Shown one piece after another: positions 13,642 through 19,428 of a stretch of DNA of 35,367 bases. The first letter of the stretch is position 1, and each line of letters starts with the position of its first letter. The stretch is from a virus. The stretch covers positions 1 to 35,367 of the IMG/VR virus record IMGVR_UViG_3300046536_000386. One strand, 5' to 3'. The notes under the pieces are model-generated. The model saw only the letters and a program-made list of their open reading frames with translations. It made no database searches and had not been told where the DNA came from. The position numbers and the translations under genes are program-made.

Positions 13642-14533
13642 CGCTGTTCCCCTTTTCGGCCTCTTCAGCCTTTATGCGCGCCGCGAATCGCTCGACAACC
13701 GCGCGGTTATTGCGTTCGAGTTGTTCCTGCTTGCTCACGTACCCGCCCGGATTGCGCGGCCCTGCGGTGCGCTGAACCTGCTGCGCAAGGTCGAGCGCGC
13801 TCTGCTGCTGGCGCCCTGTGCGCTCGGCGTACCAGTCCGCATTGAAGCCGACCCACGGCCTAGGCTGCGTCACGCAGAAACGAACGGCGTCGCTAAGGCT
13901 AATGCCGGCTTTTTCTGCTGCTTGCGCCTGCGCCTCGAACGCCGTGACCGTGTTCGCGCCCTTTCCCTGCTTGCGGACCACAAGCCAATCGCTTGCAAGC
14001 TGATCATCGACTCCGCGCTCTGTGAGCCATGCGAGAGCGTCGAAGCGCGCAGCGCGAGCGCTCGAAGAGCGCGCGCTTTTCTCTTCCTCTGAAGATGAAG
14101 ATGAAGATGAAGATGAAGATGAAGGGGTTGGCTGAAGGTTGGCAGGAAGGTTATCCTTCTGCGGCCCTGTTTTCTTCGCCAAAAGCGCCGGGTTTCCGCC
14201 CTTGGAACCGCCCGCAGCACGGCTCTGGCGTATTTCCTCGTCGCGAATCATGCGCTTTGAGTAGATGCACCCCTCATCATCGCGCATGAACACGCCGGCG
14301 CTTTCCAGTTCCTCGATATAACCTTCGACCTCCTGCAAGGTTGCCCCTGTCATGCGCGCAAGGTTGGCTGGAAGGATAACCTTGCCATTAACCTTCAGAA
14401 AACCATAAGGCGAACCTTGGTGCATGTGGCAAAGCATATCGATCCACAAGCCGCGAGCGCCGACCGACACCATGCGCAGGGCTGAATCGTTCAGCCAGTC
14501 GCCCGGATAGAATTGGAATGATGGTCGCTTCAC
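13628..14533 (-). CDS. Replication initiator-like protein with N-terminal winged helix
   Basis: The 301-residue protein begins S-F-Q-F-Y-P-G-D-W-L-N-D, the start of phage replication proteins with a winged-helix domain (DUF1376/O-like), and continues A-R-G-L-W-I-D-M-L-C-H-M. The middle is a low-complexity linker of eleven consecutive Ser followed by Glu, encoded by a hexanucleotide repeat. A second helical domain follows (F-D-A-L-A-W-L-T-E-R-G-V). It would bind the phage origin and recruit the loader encoded next. ATGA overlap with the regulator gene upstream. Confidence 0.65.
   Translation of the reverse strand: MKRPSFQFYPGDWLNDSALRMVSVGARGLWIDMLCHMHQGSPYGFLKVNGKVILPANLARMTGATLQEVEGYIEELESAGVFMRDDEGCIYSKRMIRDEEIRQSRAAGGSKGGNPALLAKKTGPQKDNLPANLQPTPSSSSSSSSSSSEEEKSARSSSARAARFDALAWLTERGVDDQLASDWLVVRKQGKGANTVTAFEAQAQAAEKAGISLSDAVRFCVTQPRPWVGFNADWYAERTGRQQQSALDLAQQVQRTAGPRNPGGYVSKQEQLERNNRAVVERFAARIKAEEAEKGNSDETE
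14091..14124. repeat. Hexanucleotide tandem repeat encoding a poly-Ser linker
   Basis: GAAGAT is repeated five times, plus a partial copy, on the plus strand; read on the minus strand it gives consecutive Ser codons (ATC-TTC frames as TCT/TCA type) in the replication protein. Gain or loss of whole units keeps the frame, so linker length can vary. Confidence 0.8.
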
Positions 14534-14874
14534 GCCGGCACCTTCGCCGCCTCGAATGCGCGCTTGTCGAGTTCCTCTTCATTCTCTCGGTATGCGACCG
14601 CGCCACAGAGCGTGTCGAGGTTGATGACGATTCCGAGAGCCATGTACGTCACATTCTGAAGACGACGGGCGGCGGCATATGACAGATTCTTGTTGCCGAT
14701 CCGCACGAGCGAAAAAACCGGGTAACTTACGTCGGCTTGTTCGCACAGGTCGCGCATGGCTTCGTGGCCGATCTGCTTCCATACCTGTTGAGCGGGAATC
14801 GGCGGCAGTGCTCGCATTTCATCTTCCATGAAAAACGGATAGCCGAACATGTTTCCATCTGCCTTGGATCGCAT
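14530..14874 (-). CDS. Cro-like early regulator
   Basis: First gene of the leftward early region, divergent from the repressor gene, which is the position of cro. The 114-residue protein has an HTH-like segment D-L-C-E-Q-A-D-V-S-Y-P-V-F-S-L-V-R with an unusual following helix (L-S-Y-A-A-A-R-R-L-Q-N-V). GAGAGGGA lies 7 nt before the ATG at 14874. It probably binds the operator in the promoter spacer at 14916-14928. YdaS-type DNA-binding proteins are an alternative relation. Confidence 0.6.
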   Translation of the reverse strand: MRSKADGNMFGYPFFMEDEMRALPPIPAQQVWKQIGHEAMRDLCEQADVSYPVFSLVRIGNKNLSYAAARRLQNVTYMALGIVINLDTLCGAVAYRENEEELDKRAFEAAKVPA

Positions 14875-14907
14875 ACCATTCCCTCTCTATGTTTATTCGA
14901 TTAGGGT

Positions 14908-14936
14908 AGTATAGCCACCTCTGAGGTGTGATGCAA
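14908..14936 (-). promoter_or_regulatory. Early leftward promoter with operator in its spacer
   Basis: On the minus strand TTGCAT (14936-14931) and TATACT (14913-14908) are 17 nt apart. The perfect palindrome CACCTC-T-GAGGTG (14916-14928) fills the spacer. A repressor or Cro dimer bound there would block the polymerase, which is the classic early-promoter operator layout. Confidence 0.75.
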
Positions 14937-15001
14937 GCACAAAAAGAGATGTCATATCATAAGATTCAGACAAAACGCGTCTATTTAGTGTGGGGTTTCT
15001 A

Positions 15002-15031
15002 TTGCAGCGCTTCGTATCACCGTGGTATGGT
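15002..15031 (+). promoter_or_regulatory. Putative repressor promoter
   Basis: TTGCAG (15002-15007) and TATGGT (15026-15031) with an 18-nt spacer, 53 nt before the repressor ATG. The spacer end has a small inverted element (ATCACCGTGGTAT) that could be a weaker operator. Confidence 0.4.
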
Positions 15032-15083
15032 TCCGTATCAAAGCGGCACAGAACCCAAAATTACACTGCCTACCGGACCAAAA

Positions 15084-15506
15084 ATGGACATTTCAGAGAT
15101 TCGTTACCGCAACTTCAAACACCTTTTTGAGCAATTCAAAGAGGTAGTTCGGAGAGACGATCCAGGTGCGCCAGAGAAAGGTATGTTGAAGCTCTTCGGC
15201 GAGAGGGTCGGAGTGCGCGAGGCGTACATGTCACACATCAATACCAAGTACAAAGGCATCGGCCGAACGACCGCGCGCAAGATCGAGCAGGCGTTCAAGC
15301 TGTCCGACGGCTGGATGGATCGAGAGCACGAGAAGAACGAGCGCGCTGAGCAGGCGCAGCCCGCGCATGTCGCCGCAGAGCCGCCAGAGCCGACCGACGC
15401 CGACGAACTGGCGTTCTTAGAGACGGCGATTCAGCTCTACCGAAATGACCCGATCCGAGCGCAGACGGCTCTGCTAAAGGCCATGTCGAGCAAATTTAAG
15501 ACGTAA
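15084..15506 (+). CDS. Phage repressor (CI-like, HTH without protease domain)
   Basis: The open frame begins at 14928, but that start would include both promoters; the ATG at 15084 begins the structured protein, 140 residues. Residues 34-75 form an HTH of lambda-repressor type (M-L-K-L-F-G-E-R-V-G-V-R-E-A-Y-M-S-H-I and I-G-R-T-T-A-R-K-I-E-Q-A-F). An Ala/Pro/Glu-rich linker and a short helical end follow. There is no S24/LexA-like self-cleavage domain, so induction cannot work by RecA-stimulated autocleavage. The local base composition upstream is more AT-rich than its surroundings. Confidence 0.75.
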   Translation: MDISEIRYRNFKHLFEQFKEVVRRDDPGAPEKGMLKLFGERVGVREAYMSHINTKYKGIGRTTARKIEQAFKLSDGWMDREHEKNERAEQAQPAHVAAEPPEPTDADELAFLETAIQLYRNDPIRAQTALLKAMSSKFKT

Positions 15507-15515
15507 CAGAACTCC

Positions 15516-15541
15516 GGTAGTTGTTACCAGTTACAACTACC
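15516..15541. repeat. Perfect 9-bp inverted repeat after the repressor gene
   Basis: GGTAGTTGT (15516-15524) and ACAACTACC (15533-15541) around an 8-nt loop, 10 nt after the repressor stop. No T-run follows on either strand, so an operator or protein-binding site is as likely as a terminator. Confidence 0.6.
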
Positions 15542-15689
15542 ATAAAGCGATCGGAAATTGTTGCGTGTTGTTGAATTGAGATGTAATAAATTGCTGAAGA
15601 ATGCTCTTGTCCAACGTTTGCCGTGGGCGTAAGATCGGTCCCTGTCGGTGCTGTGACTGCCGATCTGACACCCCTAGGATCAAAAGAAA

Positions 15690-15851
15690 ATGTTGAGCGA
15701 ACAAAGCATTGCAGTCCCTACTCTGGCAAACGAAGGCGCTCAGATCGTCGCGCCCTCGGTGGTGAGCGAAGATGAGTTTTTGATAGCCCTCTCGATGTTG
15801 AATCACAGCGAGCGGATGGAGTTTTTGCGTTGCATGAACGCAACACACTAA
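15690..15851 (+). CDS. Small acidic hypothetical protein
   Basis: A 53-codon frame starts ATG at 15690 (AGGA about 11 nt upstream) and ends TAA at 15849-15851. The product is acidic with a helical C-terminal half (E-D-E-F-L-I-A-L-S-M-L-N-H-S-E-R-M-E-F-L) of ordinary composition. The 183 nt before it hold an inverted repeat AGATCGG/CCGATCT (15632-15638/15660-15666). Function unknown; downstream of the repressor it may belong to the lysogenic set. Confidence 0.5.
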   Translation: MLSEQSIAVPTLANEGAQIVAPSVVSEDEFLIALSMLNHSERMEFLRCMNATH

Positions 15852-15880
15852 ATTTCGATATGTTTCGTCTCTTTAGGGTA

Positions 15881-15909
15881 TTGACAGGTGTGAATAGCTA
15901 AACTACAAT
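15881..15909 (+). promoter_or_regulatory. Strong constitutive-type promoter
   Basis: Perfect -35 TTGACA (15881-15886), 17-nt spacer and -10 TACAAT (15904-15909). It is the best sigma-70 match in the window and reads into a region without a clear gene, as expected for an RNA gene. Confidence 0.8.
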
Positions 15910-15915
15910 TCTGTC

Positions 15916-15995
15916 ATGTTGAAGTAATCCGCAAGAACTCTCCGTAGCAGTGCTTCAAGGGCGCCCTGGGTCAAACCTCGGCGCCCTTTCTTTTT
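15916..15995 (+). ncRNA. Putative ~80-nt small RNA ending in an intrinsic terminator
   Basis: From the expected start of the promoter above, about 80 nt run to an intrinsic terminator: AGGGCGCC (15958-15965), 14-nt loop, GGCGCCCT (15980-15987) and a T-rich tail (TTTCTTTTT). A second stem TTGAAG/CTTCAA (15919-15924/15953-15958) lies in the 5' part. No ribosome site with an ORF is present. Transcription may also read through into the C4-like element. Confidence 0.5.
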
Positions 15996-16163
15996 CCTGC
16001 TCGAAAACACAAGTCCCGAGTTCAAATCGGGCCGACTAGCCGGCGTAACTGGCTCCTTCGGGTTTCGCGCCTTGTCTGATGCGCAACGCATCGAAGCCGC
16101 TTATCCGGCGCCCTTCCCAGCCGCTACGGGCGGTGAGGCGCGAAACCCGAAGGTAAGGCCAGT
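15996..16163 (+). ncRNA. C4-like antisense RNA region and its target
   Basis: CCTTCGGGTTTCGCGCCT (16055-16072) is perfectly complementary to 16136-16153, and ACTGGC (16048-16053) to GCCAGT (16158-16163). The right arm contains the GAAGG ribosome site (16149-16153), and the second box covers a GTG (16162). The 63-nt loop has its own hairpins, including GATGCG-CAA-CGCATC. Upstream, CCCGA-GTTCAAA-TCGGG (16009-16025) looks like a tRNA T-arm, a feature that could direct RNase P. This is the logic of C4/CI RNAs of P1 and P4. Exact RNA ends cannot be read. Confidence 0.5.
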
Positions 16164-16641
16164 GCCGCAACCATTCCCCGATGGCCGGTGCGATACATGC
16201 GCGACCGCGCGAATCTCTGACGTAAAACGAAAAGCCGCTCAACGGAGCGGCGCGGCGGATCGGGTTGCCACCCATGATCCAATGCCAATCAGTCGGAAGC
16301 CCGGAACCTCGCAACCGGGCACACCGAACCTCATTCCAGTGCTACACGCGCGCGCGCCTGAAGCTTGCGCAGTGCTTCGCGATTGTCCGCAAGGTCATCG
16401 CCCCAATCGACGAGCGCTTTACAGATTGCGCGAAACTCTTTCGCATTCTCTAGTGCGTTCCGCTTCTCGATCGTCCGCCGCTGAATCTTTCGCGGCTTGC
16501 GCTCGATGGTCGCTAGTATGTTGGCAAGTTCGGTTCCCTCCCTGGCGTCGAGCGCCTTTAGGTAGAACGACTTCGGGTTTCGGGCATAGTCGCCCGGCGC
16601 ACCGATCACTCGCCGGTAAAGCTCGACGAGCAGGTGCTTAG
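16162..16641 (+). CDS. Possible remnant ORF under C4-like control
   Basis: A GTG at 16162 with GAAGG 8 nt upstream opens a 159-codon frame; both signals lie in the segment complementary to the C4-like RNA. In P1/P4 systems this position encodes Icd/Ash/Kil-type inhibitors. However, beyond about 16350 the frame runs antisense to a well-supported leftward gene, and the leftward terminator at 16224-16251 lies inside it. I think only the first part may be ancestral coding sequence and the rest chance; it may be a decayed target gene. Confidence 0.25.
   Translation: MPQPFPDGRCDTCATARISDVKRKAAQRSGAADRVATHDPMPISRKPGTSQPGTPNLIPVLHARAPEACAVLRDCPQGHRPNRRALYRLRETLSHSLVRSASRSSAAESFAACARWSLVCWQVRFPPWRRAPLGRTTSGFGHSRPAHRSLAGKARRAGA
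16224..16251 (-). terminator. Leftward intrinsic terminator
   Basis: On the minus strand GCCGCTC (16251-16245), loop CGTT, GAGCGGC (16240-16234), then TTTTCGTTTT. It closes the two-gene leftward unit 16331-16798. Confidence 0.75.
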
Positions 16642-16669
16642 GCAGCGCTGCAAGTTGCGGTCTATTCAT
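16331..16669 (-). CDS. Basic hypothetical protein
   Basis: The 112-residue protein is basic and mostly helical, with a long charged helix (K-P-R-K-I-Q-R-R-T-I-E-K-R-N-A-L-E-N) in the middle. Its ATG directly follows the stop of a 42-residue gene (TGA-ATG). A promoter at 16833-16862 and a terminator at 16224-16251 define the unit. I do not recognise a family. Confidence 0.65.
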   Translation of the reverse strand: MNRPQLAALPKHLLVELYRRVIGAPGDYARNPKSFYLKALDAREGTELANILATIERKPRKIQRRTIEKRNALENAKEFRAICKALVDWGDDLADNREALRKLQARARVALE

Positions 16670-16798
16670 TCATTCGTCCATCCGGGCAAAGTATCGATCC
16701 GCGTCGCGCTCGTCACGAGCTGCGCGGCGTTCCTCGTCTGTCATCTCTTCCTCGTCGTAGTTGTCGGCGTAGTCCAGTTCGTCATGGTAGCGCAGCAT
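16670..16798 (-). CDS. 42-residue acidic protein
   Basis: AAGGGG lies about 8 nt before the ATG at 16798, and the stop TGA at 16670-16672 is directly followed by the next ATG. The product is very acidic (D-N-Y-D-E-E-E-M-T-D-E-E-R-R-A-A) with repeated Asp/Glu/Arg, the composition of a small DNA-mimic or inhibitor peptide, though that is only a composition argument. Confidence 0.65.
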   Translation of the reverse strand: MLRYHDELDYADNYDEEEMTDEERRAARDERDADRYFARMDE

Positions 16799-16832
16799 TT
16801 CGGTCCCCTTCGCGGTGTTGGTGTATGGGTGA

Positions 16833-16862
16833 AGCATATCCGCAAGGTAGCGTAACAGTCAA
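16833..16862 (-). promoter_or_regulatory. Leftward promoter of the 16331-16798 unit
   Basis: TTGACT (16862-16857), 18-nt spacer, TATGCT (16838-16833) on the minus strand. It shares GTTGACTGTT and the sequence after the -10 with the promoter at 20437-20466. Confidence 0.65.
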
Positions 16863-16900
16863 CAAATATCTTCGCTGTTTATCCGATAGGGGTAAAACCG

Positions 16901-17041
16901 ATGCTTTACGCTCTCTTTTCGGCGTTTCAATCCCCTGAAGGTATGGTAAGATTTGTCCTACAGTACGCGGGATATGAAACGACGGGGCCGGTCCCGTTCG
17001 GCCACGCACTGCATCTAACGACGATACGGGGTATCAGGTGA
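16901..17041 (+). CDS. 46-residue hypothetical protein
   Basis: AGGGG eight nt before the ATG at 16901 and a GTGA overlap with the next gene support this 46-codon frame. The product has an amphipathic N-terminal half (M-L-Y-A-L-F-S-A-F-Q) and no named motif. It is the first gene of a rightward cluster of very small genes, divergent from the unit at 16331-16798. Confidence 0.6.
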   Translation: MLYALFSAFQSPEGMVRFVLQYAGYETTGPVPFGHALHLTTIRGIR

Positions 17042-17406
17042 GACAAGAACGCATCTACGCGCAAATCACCCACGAGGTAGTGCGCCAATGGCAGGCAGAT
17101 ACGGGGCGGCAAGTCGCGCCGGCATGGGCGGCAGAGAATCCGAACTACCGCGAGGCGATGGAAGGTCTGATACGCCAGGTCATCGCGGGAACGCTCGACC
17201 CTGAGGACGTTGCCGATTCGCTCGGCTCAGCGGGTCGCATCGCCCTTCCGATCCTTGTCGGCATCTGTCCGGGCGGGGCTTTCGAAGAGCCTGAAGCCGA
17301 CGATCCCGACCGCAAGCCGGGCTATTCCGAGAAGGATTTGAAGCGCGAAGCTCCGCACAAACGCGAGGCGAAAAAGCCGGGCGAAGTCGTTCGGGTGACC
17401 GAATGA
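17038..17406 (+). CDS. Hypothetical protein
   Basis: A GTG start at 17038 overlaps the previous stop (GTGA), giving 122 residues. The N-terminal 60 residues are helical (Q-I-T-H-E-V-V-R-Q-W-Q-A), a Gly/Ile-rich segment follows (G-R-I-A-L-P-I-L-V-G-I-C-P-G-G) and the C-terminus is highly charged (Asp then Lys/Arg). No family recognised. Confidence 0.6.
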   Translation: MRQERIYAQITHEVVRQWQADTGRQVAPAWAAENPNYREAMEGLIRQVIAGTLDPEDVADSLGSAGRIALPILVGICPGGAFEEPEADDPDRKPGYSEKDLKREAPHKREAKKPGEVVRVTE

Positions 17407-17504
17407 GCGCCGCGAAAGAATTCGTCATCGGCATGGTGCTCGGCACGCTCTGGATCGGCGTCGCTGTCGGTCTTGCGTCGACGGTCGTGCAGCTGCTTGG
17501 CTGA
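17403..17504 (+). CDS. 33-residue single-span membrane peptide
   Basis: ATGA-coupled to the preceding gene. After a short polar N-terminus (A-A-K-E) the rest is one hydrophobic helix (V-I-G-M-V-L-G-T-L-W-I-G-V-A-V-G-L-A). It is a probable inner-membrane peptide; function unknown, possibly superinfection exclusion or membrane signalling. Confidence 0.6.
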   Translation: MSAAKEFVIGMVLGTLWIGVAVGLASTVVQLLG

Positions 17505-17506
17505 TC

Positions 17507-17626
17507 ATGGGGCGAGGCGTCGAGCGTGAATGCGCGGGTGACGGCTTGACCGTTCCGCCTACCAGCGATGGCGATAAGGTCGCGCACCGCTCGGCGCTTT
17601 GCCCCTACCTAGGGAGAGATGGATGA
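17507..17626 (+). CDS. 39-residue hypothetical peptide
   Basis: The ATG lies 2 nt after the previous stop, and the TGA overlaps the next ATG (ATGA at 17623), so it fits the coupled chain. The product has two Cys and no recognised motif. Confidence 0.45.
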   Translation: MGRGVERECAGDGLTVPPTSDGDKVAHRSALCPYLGRDG

Positions 17627-17847
17627 GAAAAGCAAAAATGACGGCCTGGTATCCGGGCAATGTTAATCCGGTGCACGCCGGGGTTTATGAGACTGCGCCT
17701 GCGTTCGGCCGTAAGTGGTTCCAGTTTTGGAATGGCGCGTGCTGGGGGTACGCGGCGGAAACGCCTGAGCGCGCTTTTGACTGGCGAGACATTCGATCGG
17801 CGCATCAGCGTGACAAGTGGCGCGGCCTCACTGCACCCGCAACCTAA
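17623..17847 (+). CDS. Small aromatic-rich hypothetical protein
   Basis: The ATG at 17623 has GGGAG about 8 nt upstream and makes an ATGA overlap; the frame itself is open from a TTG at 17599. The 74-residue protein is rich in Trp/Tyr/Phe (P-V-H-A-G-V-Y-E-T, K-W-F-Q-F-W-N-G-A-C-W-G-Y), resembling small phage proteins with a WW-like beta fold. Unknown function. Confidence 0.6.
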   Translation: MRKAKMTAWYPGNVNPVHAGVYETAPAFGRKWFQFWNGACWGYAAETPERAFDWRDIRSAHQRDKWRGLTAPAT

Positions 17848-17858
17848 AAAGGAATCCA

Positions 17859-17978
17859 ATGACAATCCGCTACATCTCCCCCGTCGTCACAGCTCGCACG
17901 ATCACGCAGGCAGAGAAAGACGCATCGCGCGAGCGTCGAGCGGCGCAGCGCAAGCGTCGGGTGAAGGTCGCGAAATGA
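17859..17978 (+). CDS. 39-residue basic peptide
   Basis: Strong AAGGA before the ATG at 17859 and ATGA overlap with the next gene. The second half is Arg/Lys-rich (R-R-A-A-Q-R-K-R-R-V-K-V), suggesting nucleic-acid binding. Confidence 0.55.
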   Translation: MTIRYISPVVTARTITQAEKDASRERRAAQRKRRVKVAK

Positions 17979-18361
17979 GTCAGCGCGAGCGATACGAAGC
18001 GGTTCGCGCTGCATTCGATGCGATTGCACGTGTTGGCGATCCGTATCGGGTCGATATTCAGCAAATCGTTCTCGACGCATTCGATGCGGGCATGCGCGCG
18101 GCTGTAGACACTGAAACCGATGCGGGTATGTGGCAAACGCTTGTCGCTCAGCTCCCTGATCGGCGCGGCAAAGTCACCCGCTATTTCCGGCGCCATCCTG
18201 TGATGTCGTTCGGCGCGCTGCCGATCGATGGCGCTTTCGTGCAAATGGAGGAAGTCGAGCAGCGCGAGTTCACGATTCGATGGCTCGACGTCAACGGCAC
18301 GGCGCCGACGCTCGATCACGTGCTCCGTGAAGAGCGGAAACGGGCGCGCAAGCCTGCGTAA
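17975..18361 (+). CDS. Hypothetical protein
   Basis: Start at the ATG overlapping the previous stop (ATGA), 128 residues; the longer frame from 17660 runs through other genes. The N-terminal half is helical (Y-E-A-V-R-A-A-F-D-A-I-A-R-V-G), the C-terminal half mixed. No family recognised. Confidence 0.6.
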   Translation: MSQRERYEAVRAAFDAIARVGDPYRVDIQQIVLDAFDAGMRAAVDTETDAGMWQTLVAQLPDRRGKVTRYFRRHPVMSFGALPIDGAFVQMEEVEQREFTIRWLDVNGTAPTLDHVLREERKRARKPA

Positions 18362-18440
18362 CCCTTTCGCGCGCTGCCGGTCAGGGCAGGCACCCGGCAA
18401 CACATACGGGCCGGTAGCGCGCACCCCTACAGGAGCACCC

Positions 18441-18557
18441 ATGTTCGTGACTGACGCATTCGAATGCTTCGGAATGTGGGCGAACGCCTACGCTCGCGCG
18501 GCGTGGCTCTGGTCGATCGAGCTAGATCGGTGGGCGGCGATGTGCTCGACAAGGTGA
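18441..18557 (+). CDS. 38-residue hypothetical peptide
   Basis: AGGAG five nt before the ATG supports this short frame. The product is aromatic and amphipathic (W-A-N-A-Y-A-R-A-A-W-L-W-S-I-E-L-D-R-W) and could lie on a membrane surface. It ends 8 nt before the tRNA-like element. Confidence 0.5.
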   Translation: MFVTDAFECFGMWANAYARAAWLWSIELDRWAAMCSTR

Positions 18558-18565
18558 GCGGTTTC

Positions 18566-18676
18566 GGGAGGGGCTGACTTCTGGGTTCCCGCGCGATGCT
18601 AGCGCTAGCGGGGAAGCGGTAACGAGCCACAGGTGAAGCTCAAACGCGAATCGGGGTTCGAGTCCCCGGCCTCCCT
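18566..18676 (+). tRNA. tRNA-like structure (degenerate or atypical)
   Basis: GGGAGG (18566-18571) can pair with CCTCCC (18670-18675) as an acceptor stem, and CGGGG-TTCGAGT-CCCCG (18652-18668) is a textbook T-arm with the B-box GGTTCGAGTCC. Between them are CCCGC/GCGGG around a GCTAGCGCTAGC palindrome and GAGC/GCTC stems. The length (111 nt), a mismatch at position 7-66, no encoded CCA and no clear anticodon or D-arm argue against a normal tRNA. It may be a tRNA mimic, a tRNA with an inserted segment, or a decayed gene. Confidence 0.35.
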
Positions 18677-18720
18677 CAAACTTAACAGCCAATAACAATT
18701 TCCACTGTTCGGGGAAAGAG

Positions 18721-19008
18721 ATGATAGACGAAGCCGGAATGATGCTCCTGGTCGAGCCGATCGCGCGGAGCGTGGACGATTACGAGCGCGAATACATGCC
18801 GCTCTTCCCCGTTCGCCCCGACTGGCAACAACGCGTGATCGACGAGAAAGCCGAACTCGACGAGCGTATCGGCAAGCTCTGCGCGTTCCTGCGAAGCGAC
18901 GCATACCGCGCCCTGCCCGACACCGATCGTTTCCTGCTCGACCGGCAGATCGGCCACATGCGCGACTACGCGCACATTCTGTTCATGCGTGTTGCGAGGT
19001 TTGGATGA
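18721..19008 (+). CDS. Small conserved-type phage protein
   Basis: The 95-residue protein contains D-W-Q-Q-R-V-I-D-E-K-A-E-L-D-E-R-I-G-K-L, a segment common to a widespread family of small phage proteins (related to crAss001_48-type entries) of unknown function. It is helical throughout. GGGGAAAGAG lies before the ATG, and it is ATGA-coupled to the next gene. Confidence 0.65.
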   Translation: MIDEAGMMLLVEPIARSVDDYEREYMPLFPVRPDWQQRVIDEKAELDERIGKLCAFLRSDAYRALPDTDRFLLDRQIGHMRDYAHILFMRVARFG

Positions 19009-19394
19009 TCGAGGGCAAGTGCAAGCCTGGCGGCTGCGCGTCAATCGGCTGCGAGGGCGGTTTCTACTGCTTCAACGCGGATGGAACGCCGAAGCCTGAC
19101 CTGACTCCGGCGCAGCAAGAGCAATTGCGCGGGGCGCTAGCTACGTTTTGTGCCGACGAAAAGCGAGACGAGGTGCTACTGCGCGAACCCGTTACGCTCG
19201 ATGACGTAATGCGCGAGGTAAAGGCGCTGCGGGAAGATGTGCGGCGCCTCGCAAAGCAGGTTCCGACGCCCGGACCGCAGATCGGATGGGATATGAACAA
19301 GTGCGGCAAGTGCGGAATCGTGCTGAATGGCGTGATGGGCTATGTCTGCACGCAGCAGGGATGCCCGACAGGGCTAGGCGGGTTCTGCTCGTGA
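19005..19394 (+). CDS. Cys-rich hypothetical protein
   Basis: The 129-residue protein has Cys clusters at both ends: C6, C11, C16, C22 near the N-terminus and C-x2-C, then C-x5-C and a terminal Cys, around a charged helical middle (V-M-R-E-V-K-A-L-R-E-D-V-R-R-L). Two small zinc-binding modules joined by a coiled coil are plausible. ATGA overlap with the previous gene. Confidence 0.6.
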   Translation: MIEGKCKPGGCASIGCEGGFYCFNADGTPKPDLTPAQQEQLRGALATFCADEKRDEVLLREPVTLDDVMREVKALREDVRRLAKQVPTPGPQIGWDMNKCGKCGIVLNGVMGYVCTQQGCPTGLGGFCS

Positions 19395-19428
19395 ATGACG
19401 CGCTGAGACAAAATGAAGGGTGGGACGG

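Noticed and set aside
15537-15848. 103-codon open frame on the minus strand
   Set aside because: Antisense to the more plausible 53-codon rightward gene, with no ribosome site or coupling.
16009-16025. T-arm-like hairpin taken as the 3' end of a tRNA and thus an attachment site
   Set aside because: No matching acceptor strand is found in the expected place, no integrase is visible, and the hairpin fits better as part of the C4-like RNA.
16055-16153. Protelomerase (telRL) site of an N15-like linear prophage
   Set aside because: Such sites are continuous palindromes of about 40-56 bp; here the arms are separated by 63 nt and no protelomerase gene is seen.
16036-16314. 92-codon open frame on the minus strand with fairly protein-like sequence
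   Set aside because: It spans both arms of the 18-bp inverted repeat and the leftward terminator at 16224-16251. Its apparent familiarity is better explained by a conserved RNA element on the other strand.
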